64,000 nucleotides of DNA from assembly GCF_038593855.1 (NCBI RefSeq), contig NZ_CP151996.1, positions 620,001 through 684,000 on the forward strand, written 5' to 3'. Numbering within the stretch: position 1 is the first letter of the stretch; each line of letters starts with the position of its first letter. Source of the stretch: Lysinibacillus sp. FSL M8-0337. GTDB taxonomy: Bacteria > Bacillota > Bacilli > Bacillales_A > Planococcaceae. Shown here one piece after another: positions 27,550-36,557 of this stretch. Position numbers and translations under genes: made by a program. Under the pieces are notes generated by a model, which worked only from the letters and a program-made list of their open reading frames with translations, made no database searches and was not told the DNA's origin.

Positions 27550-28464
27550 ATGCGCGTAACACAATCTATGTTATCGAATAACATGCTTCTGAACTTAAAT
27601 AATAACTATGGAAAACTGTCGAAGCTACAAAATCAAATAAACTCAGGCTCTAAAATTACAAGACCATCGGATGACCCTGTTGTAGCAGTAAAAGGTATGG
27701 GCTATCGACGTGATTTAGGACAAGTTGAACAATATTCGCGAAATATGAATGAAGTAAATAACTGGCTAGATACATCTGATGAGTCATTAAATCAAGTAGG
27801 CGAACAGATGAAGCGAGTACGAGAGCTTGTTATTCAAGCAGCGAACGATACAAATTCAGCTGATGAAAGAGCAAAAATTAAAGCTGAAATTGATCAAATT
27901 CGCAACCAAATTCAAGATATTGGTAACACTAAAGTGGGTGATCGTTATATCTTTAGCGGTACAAAGACAGGCCAACCACTATTTTTAAATGGGGCAATTA
28001 ACACAGCGAACGTCAATACGGAAGATGTGAAAATTGAAGTATATGATGGCATTCAAATGACCGTAAATACTGCTGGCAAAGATTTATTTAAAAGTGTTGA
28101 TGACATGATGGGAGAAATTTCTGGACTGTTAGATCCAAATAGAGTTCCACTCGCTACAGCGGATGAAATAAGTTCAACATTAGGTGGCTTGACTGGCACA
28201 AGTACAAATGATGATATTACAATGATGCATAGTAAAATTCTCGAAGCACAAGCCGATGTGGGGGCACGCCAAAATCGCGTAGAATTAATGGAAAATCGCT
28301 TATCAATTCGTGAAGTTAGCGTGACAAAGCAATTATCGAATAACGAAGATGTCGATTATGCAAAAGCTATTACACAAATGGTAACATCAGAATCAATTCA
28401 TCAGGCATCATTGTCTGTTGGCTCTAAAATTATTCAGCAAACTTTAGTCGATTTTATTAGATAA
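27550..28464 (+). CDS. flgL: Flagellar hook-associated protein 3 FlgL
   Basis: 304 aa, flagellin-like N-terminus (MRVTQSMLSNNMLLNLNNNYGKLSKLQNQI) and C-terminus (ITQMVTSESIHQASLSVGSKIIQQTLVDF). It forms the second hook-filament junction ring. AAAGGAG precedes the ATG. It is followed by a hairpin that may reduce read-through into yviE. Confidence 0.96.
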   Translation: MRVTQSMLSNNMLLNLNNNYGKLSKLQNQINSGSKITRPSDDPVVAVKGMGYRRDLGQVEQYSRNMNEVNNWLDTSDESLNQVGEQMKRVRELVIQAANDTNSADERAKIKAEIDQIRNQIQDIGNTKVGDRYIFSGTKTGQPLFLNGAINTANVNTEDVKIEVYDGIQMTVNTAGKDLFKSVDDMMGEISGLLDPNRVPLATADEISSTLGGLTGTSTNDDITMMHSKILEAQADVGARQNRVELMENRLSIREVSVTKQLSNNEDVDYAKAITQMVTSESIHQASLSVGSKIIQQTLVDFIR

Positions 28465-28496
28465 TATATTAGCATTAGTTTTTCGCTATAAAATCT

Positions 28497-28530
28497 AAGC
28501 GTTTGAACATTTTGTTCAGACGCTTTTCTT
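28497..28530 (+). terminator. Terminator after flgL
   Basis: AAGCGTTTGAAC / TGTTCAGACGCTT stem with one G-T pair and a short loop, then TTTC. Confidence 0.75.
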
Positions 28531-28546
28531 GAAAGGAGAGACATAG

Positions 28547-29110
28547 ATGAAACTCCCACAAATCCAAATCCGTACAACTGACGCACAAATTGATCTTAAT
28601 ATTGCTAAGCCACAACAATATATTAAACAGCCAAGAGCTACCCAGCATATTGAACAGCCAGCTGCAACACTTGAGATTCATACAACACGCAGTGTATTGA
28701 AAATTGATTCGTCTCAAGCAAGACGTGACCTAGGACTAATTGGACCATTAGAATCAATTGCTAATTATGCACAAAAGGGCAAACAAGAAGCATTGAAGGG
28801 AATGGCACGTAGAGCAAGAGAAGGGCGACAAATGATGGAGAGTGCAGGTAAAGATCAAGGTAGAGCAACCATCCAAAATATCGCCAAACAAAATCATGGA
28901 CCCCACCGTGTGCAATTTAATATAAAATTTGTACCTTCAATTGGCTCTGTTAAAATTAACTATACACCAGGCATAACCGACATCAATATCCAACGTAGAG
29001 AACCAATAATTGACGCACAAGTGAATAAACCAATCCATGAATACACACCAGGGAAAGTAACTGGTACAATGATACAAAGACCAGATGTTGACATTGATGT
29101 CATCATTTAA
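28547..29110 (+). CDS. yviE: DUF6470 family flagellar-locus protein (YviE)
   Basis: 187 aa, no signal peptide or membrane helix. N-terminal [17 protein letters not shown] and a central KGKQEAL...MARRAREG helix match the DUF6470/YviE family found between flgL and fliW in bacilli. The function is unknown. The sequence is rich in beta-type repeats such as [20 protein letters not shown] and VDIDVII. A GAAAGGAG ribosome site is present. Confidence 0.85.
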   Translation: MKLPQIQIRTTDAQIDLNIAKPQQYIKQPRATQHIEQPAATLEIHTTRSVLKIDSSQARRDLGLIGPLESIANYAQKGKQEALKGMARRAREGRQMMESAGKDQGRATIQNIAKQNHGPHRVQFNIKFVPSIGSVKINYTPGITDINIQRREPIIDAQVNKPIHEYTPGKVTGTMIQRPDVDIDVII

Positions 29111-29127
29111 AGGAGTGCGTGGAAATA

Positions 29128-29571
29128 ATGATAATTACTACAAAATTTTTAGGCGAAGTGGAAATTGATGAGCAAGACATACTCACTTTTAAACAAGGGT
29201 TGCTCGGATTAGAAGACTATAAGAAATTTATACTAATACCTATCTCAGAAGAACATCCATTAGTATTGTTGCAATCAGTTGAACATAAAGAAATAGGCTT
29301 TGTTGTTGCATATCCATTCGCTTTTAAAAAAGACTATAGCTTTGATTTAAGTGAAGAGGATATTGAACAACTACAAATTGAAAATGAACAAGACGTTCTA
29401 ACTTATGCTGTTGTCACAATGAAGGAAACATTAAAGGATTCTACTATTAATTTACTTGCTCCATTAGTGATTAATTTAAAAGGAAAATGTGGTAAGCAAA
29501 TAGTTCTGCAAGATAATAAATCTTATCCATTACGTTATCCACTGCAAGCATTGGAAGGAAGTGCTAAATAA
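29128..29571 (+). CDS. fliW: Flagellar assembly factor FliW
   Basis: 147 aa from [34 protein letters not shown], the FliW signature. FliW binds flagellin and, when free, inhibits CsrA. A GTG three codons upstream is possible and lies closer to AAGGAG; the family usually begins at MIITTK. Its stop overlaps the csrA start (TAATG), and hag follows, so the full FliW-CsrA-flagellin switch is encoded together. Confidence 0.93.
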   Translation: MIITTKFLGEVEIDEQDILTFKQGLLGLEDYKKFILIPISEEHPLVLLQSVEHKEIGFVVAYPFAFKKDYSFDLSEEDIEQLQIENEQDVLTYAVVTMKETLKDSTINLLAPLVINLKGKCGKQIVLQDNKSYPLRYPLQALEGSAK

Positions 29572-29789
29572 TGCTAGTACTTTCACGTAAAAAAGATGAA
29601 TCCATTATGATTGGCGACCAAATTGAAATAAAGATTTTAGCAGTTGAAGGTGAACAAATAAAGTTAGGTATCGTTGCACCTAAAACAGTTAAGGTACATC
29701 GTTCTGAAGTTTTTGAAGCCATTCAAGCTCAAAACAAAGAAGCTCTAACTGCTTCATCTAGTTTTTTGGAACAACTAAAGAAAAAATAA
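29571..29789 (+). CDS. csrA: Carbon storage regulator CsrA
   Basis: 72 aa, [23 protein letters not shown] and [16 protein letters not shown] are diagnostic. It is an RNA-binding dimer that in bacilli represses flagellin translation by binding GGA motifs in the hag leader. Such a site exists 150 nt downstream. It is translationally coupled to fliW. Confidence 0.96.
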   Translation: MLVLSRKKDESIMIGDQIEIKILAVEGEQIKLGIVAPKTVKVHRSEVFEAIQAQNKEALTASSSFLEQLKKK

Positions 29790-29866
29790 AAAACCTTCTA
29801 TTCTATAAGAAACCCAATCTTATAATTTATTACATAAAAAAATAAAAAAACTTTCGTAAAAACTAT

Positions 29867-29892
29867 TAAACATTTCCAACTAGATACGATAT
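29867..29892 (+). promoter_or_regulatory. Sigma-D promoter of hag
   Basis: TAAA, 14 nt, TACGATAT, close to the consensus TAAA-N15-GCCGATAT. It would start transcription near 29899 and give a leader of about 95 nt. Confidence 0.75.
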
Positions 29893-29943
29893 ATAGATTG
29901 TAAGGCGCGGGAAGTACATACATACTACCTAAACCGACAATAT

Positions 29944-29960
29944 TCCACACGGATGTGGGA
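29944..29960 (+). promoter_or_regulatory. Candidate CsrA-binding hairpin in hag leader
   Basis: CCACA / TGTGG stem closing a CGGA tetraloop, so the sequence reads ACACGGATGT, close to the CsrA consensus RUACARGGAUGU. A second GGA site is the Shine-Dalgarno AAGGAGG at 29980-29986. In Bacillus subtilis the same two-site arrangement lets CsrA block hag translation. Confidence 0.7.
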
Positions 29961-29994
29961 TAACAAAAAACAAACATTCAAGGAGGAATTCCAA

Positions 29995-30825
29995 ATGAGA
30001 ATTCAACACAACATTTCAGCATTAAACACACACCGTAACTTAGCTTTCAACAACTCTCAATCAGCTAAAAACCTTGAGAAATTATCTTCAGGTTACAAAA
30101 TCAACCGTGCTGGTGATGACGCTGCTGGTTTAGCAATCTCTGAAAAAATGCGCGCTCAAATCAAAGGTCTTGACATGGCTTCAAAAAACTCTCAAGACTC
30201 TATCTCTTTAATCCAAACTGCTGAGGGTGCTCTTAACGAAACACACGCAATTCTACAACGTATGCGTGAATTAGCAGTACAATCTCGTAACGATACAAAC
30301 GAAAACACTGACCGTGCGTTCTTACAAGATGAAGTTAAACAATTAAAAGACGAAATCGATCGTATTGCTAACACTACAGAGTTCAACGAAAAGAAACTAT
30401 TAAGCGGTAAATTCTCTGGTGGTACTAACTCTTTAACATTCCAAATTGGTGCTAACGAAGGCCAAACTATGAAATTACAAATTGGAAACATGCAAGTTAA
30501 ATCTTTATCTACAAGCTTAACAAATGCATCAGTTTCTACTGGTTCTAAAGCAAGTTATGCAATCAACACAATTGATGACGCAATCAAAAAAGTTTCTACT
30601 CAACGTTCTGCATTAGGTGCTGTTCAAAACCGTTTAGAGCACACAATCAACAACTTAGGTGCTGCTTCTGAAAATTTAACAGCTGCTGAATCTCGTATTC
30701 GTGATACAGATATGGCTGCAGAAATGATGGCGTTCACTAAGAACAATATCTTAACTCAAGCTGCACAATCTATGTTAGCTCAAGCTAACCAACAACCACA
30801 AGGCGTTCTTCAATTATTACAATAA
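29995..30825 (+). CDS. hag: Flagellin
   Basis: 276 aa, a short flagellin with little variable D2/D3 region. It has D0/D1 ends [40 protein letters not shown] and [21 protein letters not shown]. Ser and Thr are plentiful in the middle ([16 protein letters not shown]) and could be glycosylation acceptors. Codon use is restricted as in a very highly expressed gene. The ATG at 29995 is 8 nt after AGGAGG. The nearby Maf and nonulosonate genes, and fliB, probably modify it. Confidence 0.97.
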   Translation: MRIQHNISALNTHRNLAFNNSQSAKNLEKLSSGYKINRAGDDAAGLAISEKMRAQIKGLDMASKNSQDSISLIQTAEGALNETHAILQRMRELAVQSRNDTNENTDRAFLQDEVKQLKDEIDRIANTTEFNEKKLLSGKFSGGTNSLTFQIGANEGQTMKLQIGNMQVKSLSTSLTNASVSTGSKASYAINTIDDAIKKVSTQRSALGAVQNRLEHTINNLGAASENLTAAESRIRDTDMAAEMMAFTKNNILTQAAQSMLAQANQQPQGVLQLLQ

Positions 30826-30837
30826 TTGATACAGTAA

Positions 30838-30869
30838 ACCCGTGTTTCTTTGAAACACGGGTTTTTTTA
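30838..30869 (+). terminator. Strong terminator of hag
   Basis: ACCCGTGTTTC / GAAACACGGGT stem with a small loop and a TTTTTTT run. The gap 30870-31090 after it holds no gene that I can support. Confidence 0.92.
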
Positions 30870-31091
30870 TTTTGGCATTTACTTGAACTTGAGGAGGGGC
30901 TAGACATCAAAGTTAGACATTAGAATAAGACTATCACTAGTAAATAGTAACCATTAACGCAAGAGTATAGGAGAGTCGAAGTTAGCTTTTGAACATAAAG
31001 TAATGAGTATTTTTAATATTTTCTTGAGAAAATATAAGTGTGCAGAAAAATTAAATTTTTGAAGGCGAGAGTGTAGATAACATTGTTTTTC

Positions 31092-31118
31092 TTTAAAATT
31101 GATTTCTTTTGTCGATAT
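31092..31118 (+). promoter_or_regulatory. Candidate sigma-D promoter of the Maf/nonulosonate gene block
   Basis: GTCGATAT at 31111-31118 matches the sigma-D -10 GCCGATAT at 7 of 8 positions. The run TTTAAAA at 31092-31098 supplies a -35 (TTTA with 15 nt, TTAA with 14 nt). It lies 21 nt before the Maf start codon. Confidence 0.65.
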
Positions 31119-31138
31119 AGTGTATAGAGGTGAAATCC

Positions 31139-32827
31139 ATGATTTTAGAAGATTATAAAGTTGAAACGATTTCTACAAGCTCAGGCTTAGATACTTTAAA
31201 AGTTAATGGGTATTTATTACATAGCAAGTTTAATCCTTTAAAAGAAAGCGAAAAAATTATAGAAAAAAATTATAAACCAGGATATGTTCATGTGATTTTT
31301 GGCTATGGTTTAGGCTATATTGTGCAATCTTTTTTAGAAAAGATGGAAGGCGACGATAAATTAGTAATTATTGAACCGTTATTTGATGTGGAGCTTGAGC
31401 ACGATAATGTAATTGTTCTATCAAATATCCAAAATATAGAGGACTTAAAGCAACCATTATATAGTGCGATTTCAATAGTTGATAAATTCCATATTATTTG
31501 TTCACCAAATTATGACAAAGTATTCCCTCAATTTTATAAAGACTTTTTAAAATTACTGAAAGATAATTTAACAGTAGCTAAAGTGAATGAAAATACAATT
31601 ATGTATTATGGAGAGCAGTGGCAAAAAAATTATATTATGAATTTAGAATATGCAGTACAAGACAGCTCCATTTTAAAATTAAAAGATAAATATAGTTGTC
31701 CTGTTGTCGTTGCTTCTGGTGGACCATCGCTTTCAAAACAATTAGCTACATTAAAAACATATAGAAAAAATATAGTTTTGATAGCAGCAGGATCTACCAT
31801 TAATTCTTTAGTCAGCGAGGGAATTGAACCAGATTATGTTATTTCCATTGACGGTGCAGCGATAAACTATGAGCATTATAAAAAAATAACATTTAAAAAT
31901 ACAAGTTTTGTTTATACAATGTCAAGTTTCCCAAAAATAAGAGAATGTTTTGATACCGAATGCTTTTTTGCTCTATCTCCAACAGACCGAACTTTGCAAG
32001 AACACTTAAGTAAAATAACTAACCAAGAGTCTATTATTTTGGCAGGAGGAGGCTCCTGTGCCCATTATGCCTTAACGCTAGCATTATATTTAACAAGTGG
32101 CCCCATCACCTTAATTGGTCAAGATTTAGCTTATACAAATAATAAAACTCATGCCGACAATAATGTAAGGGTGCAGGAAATTAATAGAGAAGAAATGCTC
32201 AATACGGGTGGAATTCTTGTAGATGGATATAATGGTGGCAAAGTATTAACAGATTATCCTTTCCTAGGTATGAAAGAAACTTTTGAACGCATTATCTCTG
32301 TGTCTGAGGATAAAGATAGAGTTTTTAATAGTACTGAAGGTGGAGCGAAAATTAAAGGTTTTAGTCAATTTTCATTTAAAGAATTTTGTGAAAAGTATTG
32401 TAATGAAGTAGTTGCTGTTTCAACATCAATAAAAAAAGAAAATAACGAAGATAAAATACTACTGCTAAAAAAGCAAATACAAGATGAGATAGAAGCATAT
32501 AAAACGTTAAAAAAATTATTAGAAGCAAATGAAAAACTAATTCTAAAAAATACTTCGAAAATTGCTTTTTCTAAATCAATTTTGAAAAAATTAGATGAAA
32601 ATGATAATGAATTTGAAGATTTGGCTAAAAAAACAGCCTTAACATTAAGTTTAGATCCTATAAAAATTTCTGTCCTTAAAAACTTTAAGCCGGAAGCTAA
32701 TGAAAGTGCAGAAGATTCTTATAAGAGAGTCAAACTGCAAAGCCTAACTCTTTATAGAGAAATGAATAAAGCGGTAGATAATATTATTGACTATGCTAAT
32801 ATATTGTTAGAAAAAATAAACCAATAG
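31139..32827 (+). CDS. Maf-type motility accessory glycosyltransferase (DUF115 family)
   Basis: 562 aa. The N-terminal third (LHSKFNPLKESEKII, VIFGYGLGYIVQSFL) and a central DUF115/MptE-like Rossmann domain at about 175-390 (CPVVVASGGPSLSKQL, PDYVISIDGAA, LTLIGQDLAYTNN-type segment) match Maf proteins. These transfer nonulosonic acids onto flagellin Ser/Thr. The C-terminal 140 residues are helical and Lys/Glu-rich. The start is the ATG 8 nt after AGAGG, preferred over a GTG three codons earlier. First gene of a block that includes the CMP-sugar pathway, with a sigma-D-like promoter. Confidence 0.88.
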   Translation: MILEDYKVETISTSSGLDTLKVNGYLLHSKFNPLKESEKIIEKNYKPGYVHVIFGYGLGYIVQSFLEKMEGDDKLVIIEPLFDVELEHDNVIVLSNIQNIEDLKQPLYSAISIVDKFHIICSPNYDKVFPQFYKDFLKLLKDNLTVAKVNENTIMYYGEQWQKNYIMNLEYAVQDSSILKLKDKYSCPVVVASGGPSLSKQLATLKTYRKNIVLIAAGSTINSLVSEGIEPDYVISIDGAAINYEHYKKITFKNTSFVYTMSSFPKIRECFDTECFFALSPTDRTLQEHLSKITNQESIILAGGGSCAHYALTLALYLTSGPITLIGQDLAYTNNKTHADNNVRVQEINREEMLNTGGILVDGYNGGKVLTDYPFLGMKETFERIISVSEDKDRVFNSTEGGAKIKGFSQFSFKEFCEKYCNEVVAVSTSIKKENNEDKILLLKKQIQDEIEAYKTLKKLLEANEKLILKNTSKIAFSKSILKKLDENDNEFEDLAKKTALTLSLDPIKISVLKNFKPEANESAEDSYKRVKLQSLTLYREMNKAVDNIIDYANILLEKINQ

Positions 32828-32839
32828 TGAGGGAAATAA

Positions 32840-33184
32840 ATGAGCAATTTAATTGAAGATATTATTATTAGTTACAATGAATATTTAGATAGAATTCCAA
32901 ATGGCATAAACCAAATTATTGAAAATTTAAGAGATGATAATATTGGAGATGCACTATCTCTAATATTGGAATTTAGTGAAGGAATACAATGGTTAAGTCA
33001 AGTAAATGCTCATTTAATGGCAAATGGCTATGATTCAAATTTAGATGAAAATGTACTAAAGCGCACATATATAGAATTAAATGAAGGCTTAGAAATAAAA
33101 GACTTTTTATTAGTGGCAGATTTATTTGAATATGAAATAGGTCCATACTTTGAAAAATTAAATATTATTGAATATCGTAAGTAA
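32840..33184 (+). CDS. Uncharacterised small acidic helical protein
   Basis: 114 aa, soluble, predicted mostly helical and acidic. Segments include IIISYNEYLDRIPNGINQI, LSLILEFSEGIQWLSQVN and LIVADLFEYEIGPYFEKL-like stretches. I do not recognise a family. It starts 12 nt after the Maf gene behind GAGGG and is followed 90 nt later by the dehydratase gene. Position suggests a helper of flagellin glycosylation, for example a chaperone for Maf or flagellin; that is inference from context only. Confidence 0.75.
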   Translation: MSNLIEDIIISYNEYLDRIPNGINQIIENLRDDNIGDALSLILEFSEGIQWLSQVNAHLMANGYDSNLDENVLKRTYIELNEGLEIKDFLLVADLFEYEIGPYFEKLNIIEYRK

Positions 33185-33274
33185 GTACGGCGCTATTATA
33201 AATTATAAGTCTTGTAAATTAGACATAAATCTTTACAAAAACGAAATGAAAAAACATAAAAAGGTGTATGGAAC

Positions 33275-34276
33275 ATGAAAAGTAAAATCTTAGTGACCGG
33301 AGCGGATGGCTTCATAGGCTCGCATTTAACAGAAACATTAGTACGACAAGGTTATGATGTTCGTGCATTTGTTTATTATAATTCTTTTAATTCATGGGGC
33401 TGGTTAGATCAGTCTTCGGCCGAAATTAAATCATCATTGGATGTATTTTCAGGAGATATTCGTGATCCTTATGGTGTAAAAGAAGCGATGAAGGGGTGCA
33501 CGCATGTCCTTAATTTAGCAGCTTTAATTGCAATTCCATATTCCTATCATTCTCCAGCAACTTATGTTGATACAAATGTGACAGGGACTTTAAATGTTGT
33601 ACAAGCTGCGAAAGAATTAGGTGTAGAAAAGGTAGTTCACACTTCTACAAGTGAAGTATATGGAACAGCGTTGTATGTACCAATTGATGAAGAACATCCA
33701 TTACAAGGACAATCACCCTATTCTGCTTCAAAAATAGGTGCTGATCAAATGGCTTTGTCATTTTATCGCTCATTTGACACACCTGTATCAATTATTCGTC
33801 CGTTTAATACATATGGACCACGCCAATCTGCTCGCGCCGTTATACCGACCATCATCAGTCAGCTAGCAAGTGGCAAAACAAATATTAAGCTTGGAGCTAT
33901 AAGCCCTACACGCGATTTTAACTATGTAAAGGATACTGTTAACGGTTTTATATCTGTTATGAATGCTACTAGTTCAATTGGTGAAGTCATTAATATCGGA
34001 TCAAATTATGAGGTTTCTATTGGTGAAACTGCACAAATGATTGCAGATATTATGGGTGTAGATTTAACGATTGAAACGGATGAACAACGTTTACGTCCTG
34101 AAAAAAGTGAAGTTGAACGTCTTTGGGCTGAGAACAAAAAGGCAAAGGAACTACTTGGATGGGAACCGCAATTTGGTGGCAAGGAAGGTTTCCGACGAGG
34201 TCTTGAAGAAACGATAGAATGGTTTACAAATCCTAAAAATTTATCTCAATATAAGGCAGATGTTTATAATATATGA
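33275..34276 (+). CDS. legB: NAD-dependent sugar-nucleotide 4,6-dehydratase (LegB-like)
   Basis: 333 aa extended SDR. It has the GADGFIGSHL nucleotide-binding motif at 7-16 and the catalytic YSASK (Tyr149, Lys153) with a nearby TSTSEVYG. It would convert a nucleotide-GlcNAc to the 4-keto-6-deoxy sugar, the first committed step of legionaminic acid synthesis. The LegB assignment rests on operon context; a GDP-mannose or UDP-sugar dehydratase is possible from sequence alone. It overlaps legC by 4 nt. A ribosome site AAAGGTG precedes the ATG. Confidence 0.85.
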   Translation: MKSKILVTGADGFIGSHLTETLVRQGYDVRAFVYYNSFNSWGWLDQSSAEIKSSLDVFSGDIRDPYGVKEAMKGCTHVLNLAALIAIPYSYHSPATYVDTNVTGTLNVVQAAKELGVEKVVHTSTSEVYGTALYVPIDEEHPLQGQSPYSASKIGADQMALSFYRSFDTPVSIIRPFNTYGPRQSARAVIPTIISQLASGKTNIKLGAISPTRDFNYVKDTVNGFISVMNATSSIGEVINIGSNYEVSIGETAQMIADIMGVDLTIETDEQRLRPEKSEVERLWAENKKAKELLGWEPQFGGKEGFRRGLEETIEWFTNPKNLSQYKADVYNI

Positions 34277-35427
34277 ATAATCAATGGTTGGAATTTGCAG
34301 ATAATGTAAAGAGATTTTATGGAAAAGAATTTGTGCCTTTACATGAGCCTACATTCAATGATAAAGAAGTAGAATATGTGACAGATTGTGTCAAAACAGG
34401 CTGGGTATCCTCAGTTGGAGCCTATGTAAATCGGTTTGAGGAGGATTTAGCAAAATTTGTCGGTGTTAAACGTGCAGTTGCTGTTGTAAATGGTACAGCT
34501 GCGCTACATATTGCATTAAAGGTTGCAGGTGTAAAAGCGGAAGATGAAGTGTTAATGCCTTCACTTACATTTATTGCAACAGCTAATGCTGTGTCATATT
34601 TAGGTGCAGTTCCCCATTTTATAGATGTTTCCATTAATACATTAGGTGTTGATGCAGATAAATTAAAAATCTACTTAGAACAAATTGGAAAACTACAAAA
34701 CAATCAGCTTTATAATAGAGAAACAGGAAGACGTATTTCAGCACTTGTACCGATGCATACATTTGGCCATGCAGCAGACATAGAGGGCTTACTTAAAGTA
34801 TGTGAAATGTATAATTTGACGCTTGTGGAAGATGCAGCAGAGTCGTTAGGTTCATATTATAACGGAAAACACACAGGTAGCTTTGGAAAAGTTAGTGCAT
34901 TGAGCTTTAACGGCAATAAAATAATGACAACTGGTGGTGGCGGTGCGATTGTGACAGATGACGATGCACTAGCTGATTATGCAAAACATTTAACAACGAC
35001 TGCTAAAATACCCCATCGTTGGGCATATGAGCACGATGAAATCGGATTTAATTACCGTATGCCGAATATAAACGCAGCCTTAGGCTGTGCGCAATTAGAA
35101 AAAATGACCTTGTTTATCCAACAAAAACGTGAATTAACAAAGAACTATGAGCAATGGTTAGCAGGTATAGAGGGTGTCCAATTATTTAAAGAGCCTGCAA
35201 ATACTAGAAGTAATTATTGGCTACAAACTATTCTACTTGATGAGCAGTTTAATCGTGATGAAGTGTTGGACTTTTTAAATGAGCAAGGTGTAATGAGTCG
35301 TCCTATTTGGAATCCAATGCATCACTTAGCAATTTATCAAAACTGTCCAAAATCAGATTTAAGTGTGACAGACCAGTTAAATAGAAGTGTTGTCAATATT
35401 CCTAGCACACCAATAAGTGAGGGATAA
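34273..35427 (+). CDS. legC: LegC-type PLP-dependent sugar aminotransferase
   Basis: 384 aa, DegT/DnrJ/EryC1/StrS family. The N-terminus FVPLHEPTFNDKEVEYV and GWVSSVGAYV match the LegC subgroup. The PLP lysine is in SFNGNKIMTTGGGG (Lys216), with VNGTAALHIAL and VEDAAESLGS as other cofactor contacts. It puts an amino group on C4 of the 4-keto sugar made by LegB. It is coupled at both ends (ATGA with legB, TAATG with the next gene). Confidence 0.88.
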   Translation: MNNQWLEFADNVKRFYGKEFVPLHEPTFNDKEVEYVTDCVKTGWVSSVGAYVNRFEEDLAKFVGVKRAVAVVNGTAALHIALKVAGVKAEDEVLMPSLTFIATANAVSYLGAVPHFIDVSINTLGVDADKLKIYLEQIGKLQNNQLYNRETGRRISALVPMHTFGHAADIEGLLKVCEMYNLTLVEDAAESLGSYYNGKHTGSFGKVSALSFNGNKIMTTGGGGAIVTDDDALADYAKHLTTTAKIPHRWAYEHDEIGFNYRMPNINAALGCAQLEKMTLFIQQKRELTKNYEQWLAGIEGVQLFKEPANTRSNYWLQTILLDEQFNRDEVLDFLNEQGVMSRPIWNPMHHLAIYQNCPKSDLSVTDQLNRSVVNIPSTPISEG

Positions 35428-36557
35428 TGATGAAACGTAAAATTTGTATTGTAACTGGTACTAGAGCGGAATATGGGTTACTATCAAATCTTGCCAAAAA
35501 ACTTCAAGAAGATAAAGAATTTGATTTACAAATGGTTGTTACAGGTATGCATTTATCTCCAGAGTTTGGAAGCACTTATAAAGAAATAGAAAATGATGGA
35601 TTTTTCATCAATGAAAAGATAGAAATTCTTTTATCCGCTGATTCTCCAACCAGCATTGTGAAATCAATGGGACTTGCTACAATTAGTTTTGCAGACGCAT
35701 TTAATCGTTTACAACCAGATTTACTCATCATTTTAGGTGATCGATTTGAAATGTTAGCAGTAGCTCAAACAGCTCTTATAATGCAAATACCTATTGCTCA
35801 TATACATGGGGGTGAATGTACATTTGGTGCTTATGATGATGCTATTCGTCACTCCATTACAAAAATGGCAACATGGCACTTTACAAGTACAGAATCCCAT
35901 CGCAACCGTGTGATTCAATTAGGTGAATCTCCAGAACGTGTTTATAATGTTGGTGCTCTTGGTATAGAAAATATTGTAAATTCAACTCTACTGACACGTC
36001 AGGAACTATTTCAAACACTGCAACTAGATGAGCAACGACCTATGTTTTTAATAACCTATCATCCTGAAACGAATGGTCATAATAATGGGGTATACGAATT
36101 GTTAAAGACACTGGAAAATTACCCTGATATTAATTTAGTGTTTACGAAATCCAATGCTGATAATGGTGGAAGGTTTATTAATGAGGCAATTCAACAATTT
36201 ACTTTAAAACACAGCAATGCGAAAATATTCGATTCACTCGGTCAGTTAAAGTATTTAAGTGCAGTGAAGAATGCTGATGTTGTCATTGGGAATTCTTCAA
36301 GTGGATTAATTGAAGTACCTTATTTAGAAACACCTACTGTTAATTGTGGAAGTCGTCAGGAAGGGCGTGAGCATCCCAATTCAGTATTTAATACAAATAT
36401 GGATGCTGAAAATATACTTATTTCCATTGAAAAGGCAAGAACGTTTAGCGATAAGTATGAACATATATTTGGCGATGGAATAGTATCTGAAAAAATAATA
36501 TCAGTATTACGTAGTTTACCTTCATTTTCTATTCAAAAGGGGTTTTATGATCTATGA
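35427..36557 (+). CDS. neuC: Hydrolysing sugar-nucleotide 2-epimerase (NeuC/LegG-like)
   Basis: 376 aa, GT-B fold epimerase of the NeuC/WecB group. Motifs: VTGTRAEYGLLSNL, ILGDRFEML, HIHGGECTFGAYDDAIRHSITKMA, GNSSSGLIEVP. NeuC-type enzymes release the nucleotide while inverting C2; the LegG variant acts on the diacetamido-bacillosamine-type sugar in legionaminate synthesis. Two adjacent ATGs are possible. It overlaps neuB by 4 nt. Confidence 0.88.
   Translation: MMKRKICIVTGTRAEYGLLSNLAKKLQEDKEFDLQMVVTGMHLSPEFGSTYKEIENDGFFINEKIEILLSADSPTSIVKSMGLATISFADAFNRLQPDLLIILGDRFEMLAVAQTALIMQIPIAHIHGGECTFGAYDDAIRHSITKMATWHFTSTESHRNRVIQLGESPERVYNVGALGIENIVNSTLLTRQELFQTLQLDEQRPMFLITYHPETNGHNNGVYELLKTLENYPDINLVFTKSNADNGGRFINEAIQQFTLKHSNAKIFDSLGQLKYLSAVKNADVVIGNSSSGLIEVPYLETPTVNCGSRQEGREHPNSVFNTNMDAENILISIEKARTFSDKYEHIFGDGIVSEKIISVLRSLPSFSIQKGFYDL

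Noticed and set aside
29953-29994. Upstream start of flagellin adding 14 residues
   Set aside because: It lies in the CsrA hairpin/leader; the ATG at 29995 behind AGGAGG gives the canonical MRIQHN start.
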